From the NCBI RefSeq assembly GCF_000620105.1, contig NZ_KK211072.1, positions 120,612 to 184,611 of the forward strand: a DNA stretch of 64,000 nucleotides, read 5' to 3'. A program made the translations under genes and the position numbers. Shown one piece after another: positions 50,099 through 57,271 of the stretch (positions are counted from its first letter, which is position 1; every line of letters begins with the position of its first letter). The notes below the pieces were generated by a model that saw only the letters and a program-made list of their open reading frames with translations, was not told where the DNA came from and ran no database searches. This DNA is from Microvirgula aerodenitrificans DSM 15089. GTDB lineage: Bacteria > Pseudomonadota > Gammaproteobacteria > Burkholderiales > Aquaspirillaceae.

Positions 50099-50707
50099 TC
50101 AGCCCGGCGGGTCGGTCTGGCTGCCGGCACCGTTCTCCTGGTGGCGGTGACCGAGGAACGATTTGCCGCGGGCAACGAAGTCGGCGAGGGTTTCCACCAG
50201 GCCGTTGAACACGGCCTTGCCGCCCGCGCCGCCGCCCTGGGTAATGCCGCCGCCGATTTCCAGGTTGTTGCTGACCTTGACCAGCGGCGCGTCGAGGGTG
50301 ATGTCGGTCGCGGCCTTGAGGCTGGCAGCGGCCGAGGTTTCGACGCTGATGTCGCTGCTGGTCTTGATCCGCAGCCGGCCGCTGTCGCGGTCGAACTCGA
50401 ATTCGCTGCCGTCGGCCATCTTCCAGTGCCACAGCGCCGGGTTGCTGGTGGCCGGGGCGTCGACGTCGCTGTAGACCTCGCCGAGCACGACGCCGTCCTC
50501 GATGTTTTCGTCGACCACGCAGGCGACCAGCGCGCCTTCGTCCGGCGCGTGGTGTGCCTTGTCACGGTGTGCACGCGGCACGATGACTTTCAGCGGCTGG
50601 CTGACCATGCCGTCGAGGTCGTCGAAGCGCACGCAGATGCGGCCGGCGTCGGTCACGCTGACCACGGTGCCGAACTTAAGCAGTGCTGCCTGGGCCTTGT
50701 CCGTCAT
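50099..50707 (-). CDS. Baseplate spike protein V
   Basis: This 202-residue protein is a P2 gpV-like membrane-piercing spike. It has an N-terminal OB-fold (GTVVSVTDAGRICVRFDDLDG), a beta-helix with regular Ala/Ser/Ile repeats, and a tip with an HxH motif (LGHRHQENG) that in gpV holds iron. It overlaps the portal gene end by 32 bp. Position is unusual: it is in the head module, far from W and J. Confidence 0.82.
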   Translation of the reverse strand: MTDKAQAALLKFGTVVSVTDAGRICVRFDDLDGMVSQPLKVIVPRAHRDKAHHAPDEGALVACVVDENIEDGVVLGEVYSDVDAPATSNPALWHWKMADGSEFEFDRDSGRLRIKTSSDISVETSAAASLKAATDITLDAPLVKVSNNLEIGGGITQGGGAGGKAVFNGLVETLADFVARGKSFLGHRHQENGAGSQTDPPG

Positions 50708-52250
50708 CGGCGCCTTTCACGTTCTGGTTTTCGACAAAGGTCACCGGGGCGACGGCGGCCAGTGAGGCCGGGTCAATGCCGAGTTCGCGCAGCCGGGTGA
50801 GTTCCCGCGCCCGCTGTTCGAGCACTTCTTCCCAGTCCAGTCCTTGCTCGGCGCACTCGGCCTCCAGTGTGCTGATGCCGGCGTTCATGCGGATCTGCGC
50901 CGCCTGGGCTTCCTTGACCGGGTCCACCCAGCCGCGACCGGGGCCGATCCACTTGCTGCGGCAGTAGGCCGCGCGGTGTTCATAGAAGCCGGGGGCGTCG
51001 ATCAGGCCGGCATTGACCGCTTCTTCCAGCCACAGCTCGTAGCACGGCTGTGCCCAGTAGTCGGCCAGCTTTTCGCGCCGGCCACGGAAGGTGCGCCAGG
51101 CTTCCAGCAGCGCGGCCCGCGCACTGGAGTAGTTGGTCTTGCTGAAGTCCTTCAGCAGCAGCTCGTAGGGCAGGCCCATCGATGCGGCGATATGGCGCAT
51201 GACGGCGACGGTGAATGCCTCGAATTGTGCGGCCGGCCGCGCCGGCATGAACGGCGACATTTTCTCGCCCGGGTACAGCGGGATGATGGCGCCGGGTTTC
51301 AGCCGGGGTCGGCCGCGGTTGCGCTTGCGGATTTCCTTGTCCATGCCTTCTGCCGTGCCGCCCATCAGCTCGAACAGGTCTTCGCTGCTCATCTCGGTTT
51401 CGATGAACGCGGCCATCATGGCGTTGATCACTGCCGCGTCCAGCTCGGCACCGGAATACTTGTCCAGCATCTTGAATTGCTGGATCACCGCCGAGATGAC
51501 CGGCTTGCCGCGTGACTGGCCGGAGCGCTCCTTGTCGTGCAGGTGGATCACGCGCCGCCGGCCCCACGCGGTTCGCGCCGGGATGCGCTGCCAGACGCCG
51601 GTGTCGCCGATCATCCCCATCAGGTAGTCGCCGGGATGGCTCTGCCGGATGTGATACGCCTGCGGCGCGCCGTAGGTGTCGTGCTCGATGCCGCCGCGCA
51701 GGGTAGCGCTGTCCACTTGCCCGCCCGGGTTGCTCAGCCGGTCGGACTCGACCACCTGCAGGCAGGAGGCGAAGCGCGAGCCGGGACGCGGCAGCCACAG
51801 CGGCAGCGCCACGGCGTCGCCGTTCATGACCTGCGAGCGGAACATCAGCTCGGTCAGGCCGGCGAAGTTCAGCGTGCAGGCGGCATCGCAATGCGGGCTG
51901 TCGGCCCACTCTCGCCACAGCCGTTCGGTGGTGCGCTGCCAGTCCATTGCCCATTCGGCGCTCTGGCCCAGGGCGCGGTAGTCCGGCAGTGCCGACAGTC
52001 GCAGGCCGACGCCGACGACGTTGTCGACCAGGGTCTGCACGCCGGCGGCGGCGATGCCGTTGTTCCGGGTCAGGTCGCGGCTGCGTGACACCAGGGTGCC
52101 GAGTTCCGGCAGCAGGTCGGCGTCGGCGCTGGCGCGGATCGGCAGCCAACTGGCCAGTTGCTGGCTGGTGGTCGACGCGCCCTGGTGGGACACGGCGCCG
52201 AGGCGCGGCATGGGCGATTTCTCCAGCCGTTTTCGGGTGCGTTGTCCCAT
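50676..52250 (-). CDS. Portal protein, lambda B family
   Basis: This 524-residue protein matches the lambda portal family. Examples are RSRDLTRNNGIAAAGVQTLVD, GDAVALPLWLPRPGSRF, VIHLHDKERSGQSRGKP and MGLPYELLLKDFSKTNYSSAR. It starts after GAGGACAC and forms the dodecameric DNA channel. It lies between gpW and the spike gene. Confidence 0.9.
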   Translation of the reverse strand: MGQRTRKRLEKSPMPRLGAVSHQGASTTSQQLASWLPIRASADADLLPELGTLVSRSRDLTRNNGIAAAGVQTLVDNVVGVGLRLSALPDYRALGQSAEWAMDWQRTTERLWREWADSPHCDAACTLNFAGLTELMFRSQVMNGDAVALPLWLPRPGSRFASCLQVVESDRLSNPGGQVDSATLRGGIEHDTYGAPQAYHIRQSHPGDYLMGMIGDTGVWQRIPARTAWGRRRVIHLHDKERSGQSRGKPVISAVIQQFKMLDKYSGAELDAAVINAMMAAFIETEMSSEDLFELMGGTAEGMDKEIRKRNRGRPRLKPGAIIPLYPGEKMSPFMPARPAAQFEAFTVAVMRHIAASMGLPYELLLKDFSKTNYSSARAALLEAWRTFRGRREKLADYWAQPCYELWLEEAVNAGLIDAPGFYEHRAAYCRSKWIGPGRGWVDPVKEAQAAQIRMNAGISTLEAECAEQGLDWEEVLEQRARELTRLRELGIDPASLAAVAPVTFVENQNVKGADDGQGPGSTA

Positions 52251-52260
52251 GTGTGTCCTC

Positions 52261-52485
52261 TCAGAAGTGGATGTTCAGGGCGCGGCGGCCACTGCCGCGT
52301 CCTTCGGCCTTGGCGATGTCGGCCCGCAGGTCAGTGATGTAGCGGTCGAGCTTGCCGATGTCGGCCCGGGTGTAAGTGATGTCGGTACCGCCGCGGCTGA
52401 TGCGTTCGCGCATCGAGCCGGTCAGCAGTTTGTGGCGCGCGGTTTCGGCCTCGATCAGGCGATTGCGCAGCAGGGTGGTATCCAT
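52261..52485 (-). CDS. Head-tail joining protein gpW
   Basis: This 74-residue protein has the gpW fold pattern (LLRNRLIEAETARHKLLTGS, ITYTRADIGKLDRYITDLRA). Its ATG shares a base with the terminase stop (TGATG). Lambda uses gpW to close the head before tail attachment. Placement between terminase and portal matches lambda. Confidence 0.85.
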   Translation of the reverse strand: MDTTLLRNRLIEAETARHKLLTGSMRERISRGGTDITYTRADIGKLDRYITDLRADIAKAEGRGSGRRALNIHF

Positions 52486-54512
52486 CAGTCCTCCAGCATC
52501 GAGCTTGCTTCCAGCGGCTCGAAGTCGTCGTCGTTGTCTTCGGGGTCGGGCGGTTCGTCGGTGACCGGTGCGGTGGCGACCGGTTCGTCGAACAGCGGCG
52601 ACTGGCGCAGGTTCTGGTCGATCCGGTCCCAGTCGGCATCCGACTTCAGGTGAACCTTGACTGCCCGCGCCGCATGCAGCGCGTACACCTCGGTGTCCAG
52701 CGCTTCGTTGCGTGCGCCCGGCACTTTCTGCCACACCATTTCGTCGCTGTAGCCGGCGGCGCCGCGCTTGGGCACCTTGCGCTCGGCCAGCAACTGCTCG
52801 CAGTAGTCGCTGCGCACATGGCGCGAGAAGTGAAAGCGCGCCGGGCCGTAGCCGTCGAGCGTCAACCGCCCTTTCGGGCCGATCAGCAGGTCCTTGGCTT
52901 TTGCGGTACCGACCATGAACACGCGCAGCCCGTATTTGCTGACCTTGCTGTTGCGGTAGTCGGTATCCAGCGAGGGCCGCGGGCGGCTGAAGATTTCCGC
53001 ACCGGCAGCCTTGGCGCCCTTGATGGCCATGATCTCGATGCCCGGATAGCGGCGCCGGCGGCTGCGCACCCAGCCATAGACGGCGTCCGAGGTGTTGCCG
53101 TCGCCGGAGTCGATCGAGATGGCGGAGATCCGCACGTAGAAGCCGTCGACGTGACGTAGCGGGGTGAACAGCAGTTTGTCGAGCTTGTCCCATACGCTGT
53201 CGAGGCGCTTTCCGTCGTTGTCGCGCGGTTCGGTGTCGAGCGGGTTGCCGGCGATGTCGGTCCATTGCACCTGCCAGCTTTCTTCGCCACGGCCCCAGGC
53301 GCGCAGGGTGACCGACAGCCAGCCGCCCTGTGCGGTCTGCACGTCGACGCCGGCGGTCAGGATCAGCCCGCCACGCGGGATGGTCATCGGCGGGTAGTCG
53401 AGCCCGCGTTCGCGCAGTTCGTCTGGCTTGGCCTGGCCGTCCTTGAATTCCCAGCTCTCGCCAAGCGTGGCGTTGTAGAAAACGATCATCTCGTTGGCGT
53501 TACCGGTGCGCAGCTTGGTGTTTGCCTTGATGAACTTCGCCACCAGTTCGGATAGCCGGCTGGCGTGCATCTGGCTGTACAGCTCGTTCAGCGCCAGCCC
53601 GAGTACGCCGCGGAACGGCGCGGTTTCGACCGGCTTGCCGGCGCGGATCGCCGCGTTTTTCTGCGCGTCGTTCCACAGGCTGCCGCAGTGCTCGCAGCAG
53701 TAGCGTGCGGTGTCGGGCCGGTGGTGGCCGTACAGCGGGTCATGCTGCTGCGGGTCTTTTTCCCACTTCACCTGTTCCCAGCGCAGCGGCTGGTATTCGC
53801 CACAGTCGGGGCAGGGGACGTGCCAGTAACAGCGGTTGCTCTGCTCGAACTCGCGGTCGATCGACGACACTTCCTTGATCGACGGGGTGCCGCCGATCAA
53901 GAGCTTGGCGTCGCGGAAAGTCTTGCCGCGTTCTTCGAGCAGGGCGATGGCGTCGCCCTGGCCGCGCAGGTTCAGGTTGCAGTCGTCCGGTTCCTCGACC
54001 ACCAGGTAGCGGGCCGAGGTCGATTTGACGTCGGAGATCGAGTTCGAGCCGACGAACTTCAGGAAGCCGCCGAGGAAGTTCTTGAACAGTTGCTTGACGT
54101 CCTTCGACCGGCCCTTGGTCGGGATGATCTCGGCCAGCTCGGGCGTGCCTTCGACCATCGGTTCGAATTTTTCCAGGTTGAATGCCTGCGCCGCCCCTTC
54201 CTTCGGGAACATGACGATGGCGGTGCCCTTGCGGATCTGGATCAGCCAGCCCAGCAGGTTGAGAATCACGGCCTGGGTCCAGCCGACCTGGGCGGATTTC
54301 CGGCACACGCCGCGAGTCACGTCGCGTCGCATCATCTCGGTCAGGAACCACTCGAAATACGGGTTCAGGTAAAACGAAAATCGGCCCACAAAGGCCGATT
54401 CCTTGGCGCTCATGCGCCGGTATGTGGTTGCCCACTCAGCCGGGCTGATCTTGGGCGGCGGGCGCATCAGCTTCTTCAGCAGCGCCACGATCAGTGTCGT
54501 TGCGGAATTCAT
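52485..54512 (-). CDS. Terminase large subunit, lambda A (GpA) family
   Basis: From ATG 54512 the protein is 675 residues; Met at 54542 is an alternative. Recognisable regions are the N-terminal PKISPAEWATTYRRMSAKES, the ATPase segment RKSAQVGWTQAVILNLLGW, the YLVVEEPDDCNLN region, a zinc-like CPDCGEYQP and CCEHCG pair, and the nuclease domain (VDVQTAQGGWLSVTLRAWG). It packages DNA and cuts cos-type ends. It overlaps the small subunit by 77 bp. Confidence 0.88.
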   Translation of the reverse strand: MNSATTLIVALLKKLMRPPPKISPAEWATTYRRMSAKESAFVGRFSFYLNPYFEWFLTEMMRRDVTRGVCRKSAQVGWTQAVILNLLGWLIQIRKGTAIVMFPKEGAAQAFNLEKFEPMVEGTPELAEIIPTKGRSKDVKQLFKNFLGGFLKFVGSNSISDVKSTSARYLVVEEPDDCNLNLRGQGDAIALLEERGKTFRDAKLLIGGTPSIKEVSSIDREFEQSNRCYWHVPCPDCGEYQPLRWEQVKWEKDPQQHDPLYGHHRPDTARYCCEHCGSLWNDAQKNAAIRAGKPVETAPFRGVLGLALNELYSQMHASRLSELVAKFIKANTKLRTGNANEMIVFYNATLGESWEFKDGQAKPDELRERGLDYPPMTIPRGGLILTAGVDVQTAQGGWLSVTLRAWGRGEESWQVQWTDIAGNPLDTEPRDNDGKRLDSVWDKLDKLLFTPLRHVDGFYVRISAISIDSGDGNTSDAVYGWVRSRRRRYPGIEIMAIKGAKAAGAEIFSRPRPSLDTDYRNSKVSKYGLRVFMVGTAKAKDLLIGPKGRLTLDGYGPARFHFSRHVRSDYCEQLLAERKVPKRGAAGYSDEMVWQKVPGARNEALDTEVYALHAARAVKVHLKSDADWDRIDQNLRQSPLFDEPVATAPVTDEPPDPEDNDDDFEPLEASSMLED

Positions 54513-54954
54513 AGTCACCCAGTTGCTGGCGCAGTTCTTCAATCAGGTCTTCGAGCGCGGCGTGGATGGCATCGGGATCGGTTGCCACTTCGCTCAGCAG
54601 CGGCGCGTACTTGTCGGGCATCGAGGCCATCAGCGCAACGGCATCGGAAAAATACTGGCCCAGCGCCGGCTCGATCTCGGCCAGGTTGACCAGTTGCCGC
54701 CGGGTTTCGGCCAGTTCCAGCTCGACCTGGTCGCCGCGCAAGCGGTCGAGGCGGTCCTTCGGACTTTCCTTGCTGGCGCCGTTGACCTCGCGGGCGATGC
54801 GCCACTGGATGACGGCCGCGGTGTCGTACTGGTTGGACGCGCCACGGCCGGCGTTGATCACGATCGGCAGGCCGTCACGCTGCCACTCGGTCAGCGTCCG
54901 TTCGGACACGCCGAGGATCTGCGCGAGTTCGCGTTTGTTGACGAGTTTGCCCAT
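54436..54954 (-). CDS. Terminase small subunit, Nu1 family
   Basis: This 172-residue protein has an N-terminal winged helix-turn-helix (VNKRELAQILGVSERTLTEWQ) typical of lambda Nu1. A helical region for contacting the large subunit follows (KDRLDRLRGDQVELELAETR). It should bind cosB-like sites nearby. No cos site could be placed by eye. Confidence 0.8.
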   Translation of the reverse strand: MGKLVNKRELAQILGVSERTLTEWQRDGLPIVINAGRGASNQYDTAAVIQWRIAREVNGASKESPKDRLDRLRGDQVELELAETRRQLVNLAEIEPALGQYFSDAVALMASMPDKYAPLLSEVATDPDAIHAALEDLIEELRQQLGDYEFRNDTDRGAAEEADAPAAQDQPG

Positions 54955-55003
54955 TCTGGATAACCATGGTTTTTCTTGATGATTTCAATTGGATGGTGCG
55001 GAA

Positions 55004-55339
55004 ATGAGCACGGATGCTATTGCAAATGATCTGATGAAAATGACCAGAAGCTGGACCGCTGAGGCTTTGGTATTGATAGGCATAATTACAGCTTTGCTGA
55101 GTATTCCGGCTGTGCAAGCGGCTCACTTCAGCATACTTACGGTTGCCGTGATTTTATTTGCTTACATGCTTTGTGCTTTTTTCTTTATCCATGCATTTCG
55201 GGAAATCAATAAATGGATCTCGAAGATGCCGAGCAAGAAATCAAAAATTTTTTGGGGAACAGCGGCTATCAGCATCCTTGAAGCTCTTGGTGCTGTTGCG
55301 TGGGTAGGTGGCATAAGAGCAGCCAGTAGTTTTCTCTAA
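55004..55339 (+). CDS. Small membrane protein on the opposite strand (moron candidate)
   Basis: This 111-residue protein is the only rightward gene in the late region and is AT-rich compared with its neighbours. It has three predicted membrane helices (ALVLIGIITALLSIPAV, ILTVAVILFAYMLCAFFF, WGTAAISILEALGAVAWV). No family is recognised. Placement between the terminase and early regions and independent orientation suggest lysogen expression. Roles such as superinfection exclusion are speculative. Confidence 0.55.
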   Translation: MSTDAIANDLMKMTRSWTAEALVLIGIITALLSIPAVQAAHFSILTVAVILFAYMLCAFFFIHAFREINKWISKMPSKKSKIFWGTAAISILEALGAVAWVGGIRAASSFL

Positions 55340-55443
55340 ACTAGGATTGCAAAAGGAAGGAAGTCCCTGGCAATCCCGTGGCTAGCGCCAAAACACGGCT
55401 CGAATTACCCGCGTCGGGGGAAGGTGGGGGAAGGACCCGCTAA

Positions 55444-55491
55444 CCCACCGGCCCACCGGCCCACCGGCCCACCGGCCCACCGGCCCACCGG
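55444..55491. repeat. Six tandem copies of the octamer CCCACCGG
   Basis: Six perfect back-to-back copies of an 8-bp unit lie just past the stop of the 55509-56249 gene. Copy number changes would shift frame by two or one bases per unit. No protein I support reads through it. It may be a hypervariable microsatellite. Confidence 0.9.
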
Positions 55492-55508
55492 CCGGTGCTG
55501 CCGGCGAC

Positions 55509-56249
55509 CTACGGTCTCGCAGTTGCCATGGCCTCGCGCAGCGCCCGCTCGAACTCGGCAGGCGCGTGTGCGTTGAAGGTGTTGCCCGCGATCTTGTCGA
55601 ACGGAAAGCGGATACGGTACGCAGGCGCGTCATTCTGAATCCACATCAGCGGCTTCAGAGCGGTGCCATGGCCCATGGCCACGCGCTGCCATACCCCCAT
55701 CGCTTCCCCGTTGGGTGTACCGATGAAGATGTCGAAGTTGCGTGCCTTGCGCTGACTGCGCTGGCTCTTCGACCGGTTCGCCATATAGCCCTGCTCGCCG
55801 AAGGCTTTGAGCGCCGACAGCATCTTGACCACGAAACCGCGACCGACGTTGCCGAATCCATCCATCACTGCGCCCGGCCCGGGCGTCCAGTAGCTGCCCA
55901 GCCCAGCGATGGACAGCGCCTTCTCGCTGCGCTTCTGCCGGCGCGGCCCACCGACGATTTCTGTATTCAGCCAGTTCGCCGCCGGCGCCGCCTTGTAGGC
56001 CGAGTCCTTGATCTTCACCTCGGCGTACTGCTTGGACTTGCTCGCATAGCGGATGTACATGCTGTCCATCGTGTAACCGGTCGGGCGGTCAAAGCGCTGC
56101 CGCATCACGGCGCGTTCGCCCATCCGGATACGCTCAGCCAAGGAGTTCAGTGCCTTGGCGGTGGCAAACGGCACCTGGCGCTGCTGGACGTCGGACAGTT
56201 TGTCGAGCACCCGGTGCAGGGTCTCGATGCCCTTCATTTCGATGCGCAT
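55509..56249 (-). CDS. Conserved-looking phage protein of unknown function
   Basis: This 246-residue protein (ETLHRVLDKLSDVQQRQVPF, AKALNSLAERIRMGERAVM, GSYWTPGPGAVMDGFGNVG) begins like a minor tail or head-completion protein of the HK97-gp10 type. It then extends with a Lys/Arg-rich part. It lies between the late promoter/terminator and the terminase genes, so it may be the first late gene. I cannot assign a role. Confidence 0.5.
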   Translation of the reverse strand: MRIEMKGIETLHRVLDKLSDVQQRQVPFATAKALNSLAERIRMGERAVMRQRFDRPTGYTMDSMYIRYASKSKQYAEVKIKDSAYKAAPAANWLNTEIVGGPRRQKRSEKALSIAGLGSYWTPGPGAVMDGFGNVGRGFVVKMLSALKAFGEQGYMANRSKSQRSQRKARNFDIFIGTPNGEAMGVWQRVAMGHGTALKPLMWIQNDAPAYRIRFPFDKIAGNTFNAHAPAEFERALREAMATARP

Positions 56250-56317
56250 GGGAGACCCCCGATAAAGAGGTGCGCCCCGACGATATGGATCGACCGGGGC
56301 GCGGAGGCGACAGGCAC

Positions 56318-56348
56318 AAAAAAACCCGAGACATGCAATCTCGGGTTT
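56318..56348 (-). terminator. Strong terminator just after the late promoter (tR'-like)
   Basis: On the minus strand AAACCCGAGA pairs perfectly with TCTCGGGTTT around a 7-nt loop, followed by a run of T. It is about 30 nt beyond the predicted late transcript start, the position of lambda tR'. Confidence 0.85.
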
Positions 56349-56380
56349 GTGTTGGACGCAAAAACAAACAGCCTACCTAA

Positions 56381-56410
56381 ATGCTATCGAAAGTGTGCCA
56401 TGGCTGTCAA
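56381..56410 (-). promoter_or_regulatory. Late promoter (pR'-like) after the Q gene
   Basis: On the minus strand a perfect TTGACA (56410-56405) and TAGCAT (56386-56381) are 18 bp apart. The -35 lies four bases beyond the Q-like stop codon. Transcripts from here hit the strong terminator within about 30 nt, which fits a Q-dependent late promoter. Confidence 0.6.
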
Positions 56411-56413
56411 CGG

Positions 56414-56872
56414 CTAATCGTTCGCTGCCAGGCGGTAGCGGTCGGCCACTATCGGGAATGCGGTCTGTCGAACGCCATAGCGCACGGCGGCTACTTTTTG
56501 CGCAACTGCCAGCTTGGCATTCTCGACCCAGCGGTAGAGCGTGCGCCGGGTGGTGCCCAGGTCTCGGGCACGCTGGTCGACAGTCCCACTCCCCAGATAC
56601 CAGCTCAGAACAACCACCCTGACCGATGGCGTGACCTCGCGCATGACCACCCGCTCGATCAGTTCCAGCTTTTCCTGCTCGGCCGGGTCGCGCACATCGA
56701 TCGGAACGCCGGCAAACGGTACCACTACACCGAAGCCGACCGCCCGTTCCGGGCCGGACTCCACCATCCGGTAAAGGCTTTGCATCGCATAGCCGAGACC
56801 ACCATCTTCTCGCCGGGCTACATAGCCGGCCCAGAGCCGCAGGGCCTCATCAATATCATTCAGGTTTACCAC
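56414..56872 (-). CDS. Q-like late antiterminator
   Basis: A GTG start at 56872 preceded by GGAGG (5-nt gap) gives 152 residues. The sequence (EALRLWAGYVARREDGGLGY, RVVVLSWYLGSGTVDQRARD, TTRRTLYRWVENAKLAVAQ) has a helix-turn-helix and the features of phage antitermination Q/DUF1133 proteins. The downstream promoter-terminator pair supports the role. It should bind near that promoter and let RNA polymerase pass terminators in the late operon. Confidence 0.7.
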   Translation of the reverse strand: MVNLNDIDEALRLWAGYVARREDGGLGYAMQSLYRMVESGPERAVGFGVVVPFAGVPIDVRDPAEQEKLELIERVVMREVTPSVRVVVLSWYLGSGTVDQRARDLGTTRRTLYRWVENAKLAVAQKVAAVRYGVRQTAFPIVADRYRLAAND

Positions 56873-56990
56873 GTTCGCCTCCGTGAAGACTCTTGGAGAC
56901 TCCTTTAGCCAAATCAAGTCAGGCTTTATTTTATTAATCAATATATTACAGCATGGCGCGTGGAATTTCACCAGAAAGTGAGCCGCCCTT

Positions 56991-57269
56991 TGTGCAGGGC
57001 TGTGCAGGGTAATGTGCAGCAAACCGGGTTCACGAAATCCAGTAACGACGGGCTTTTGTGCAGGATATGCAGCTTGTGCAGGGTAATTTCTCATACATGC
57101 GTGGATATTTTTTCTCCCGCCTGAAACATTGAAAAAGGGTAGGGGGAAAACAAAAAAGGCCACGCGCACCCGCACGTGACCTGTTTACCCTGCACAAGCT
57201 GCACAAACCCCCGCCGTTACTGGGTATCAGCCCTGCACAGAACCCTGCATAGTCCCTGCACAAGCTGCA
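56991..57269. repeat. Repeat-rich noncoding region, candidate replication origin
   Basis: The octamer TGTGCAGG occurs four times (56991, 57001, 57057, 57075), and its complement CCTGCACA three times (57189, 57232, 57255), with a variant CCTGCATA at 57244. The blocks face each other. TGCAGCTTGTGCAGGGTAA at 57068-57086 is exactly complementary to 57185-57203. The centre holds an AT-rich and A-rich stretch. It sits directly after the primase-helicase gene, about 120 bp before the Q start. No gene in it is supported. Iterons of an origin, or regulator sites, are both possible. Confidence 0.65.
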
Positions 57270-57271
57270 TA

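Noticed and set aside
55444..55491. CRISPR array
   Set aside because: The unit is only 8 bp and there are no spacers between copies.
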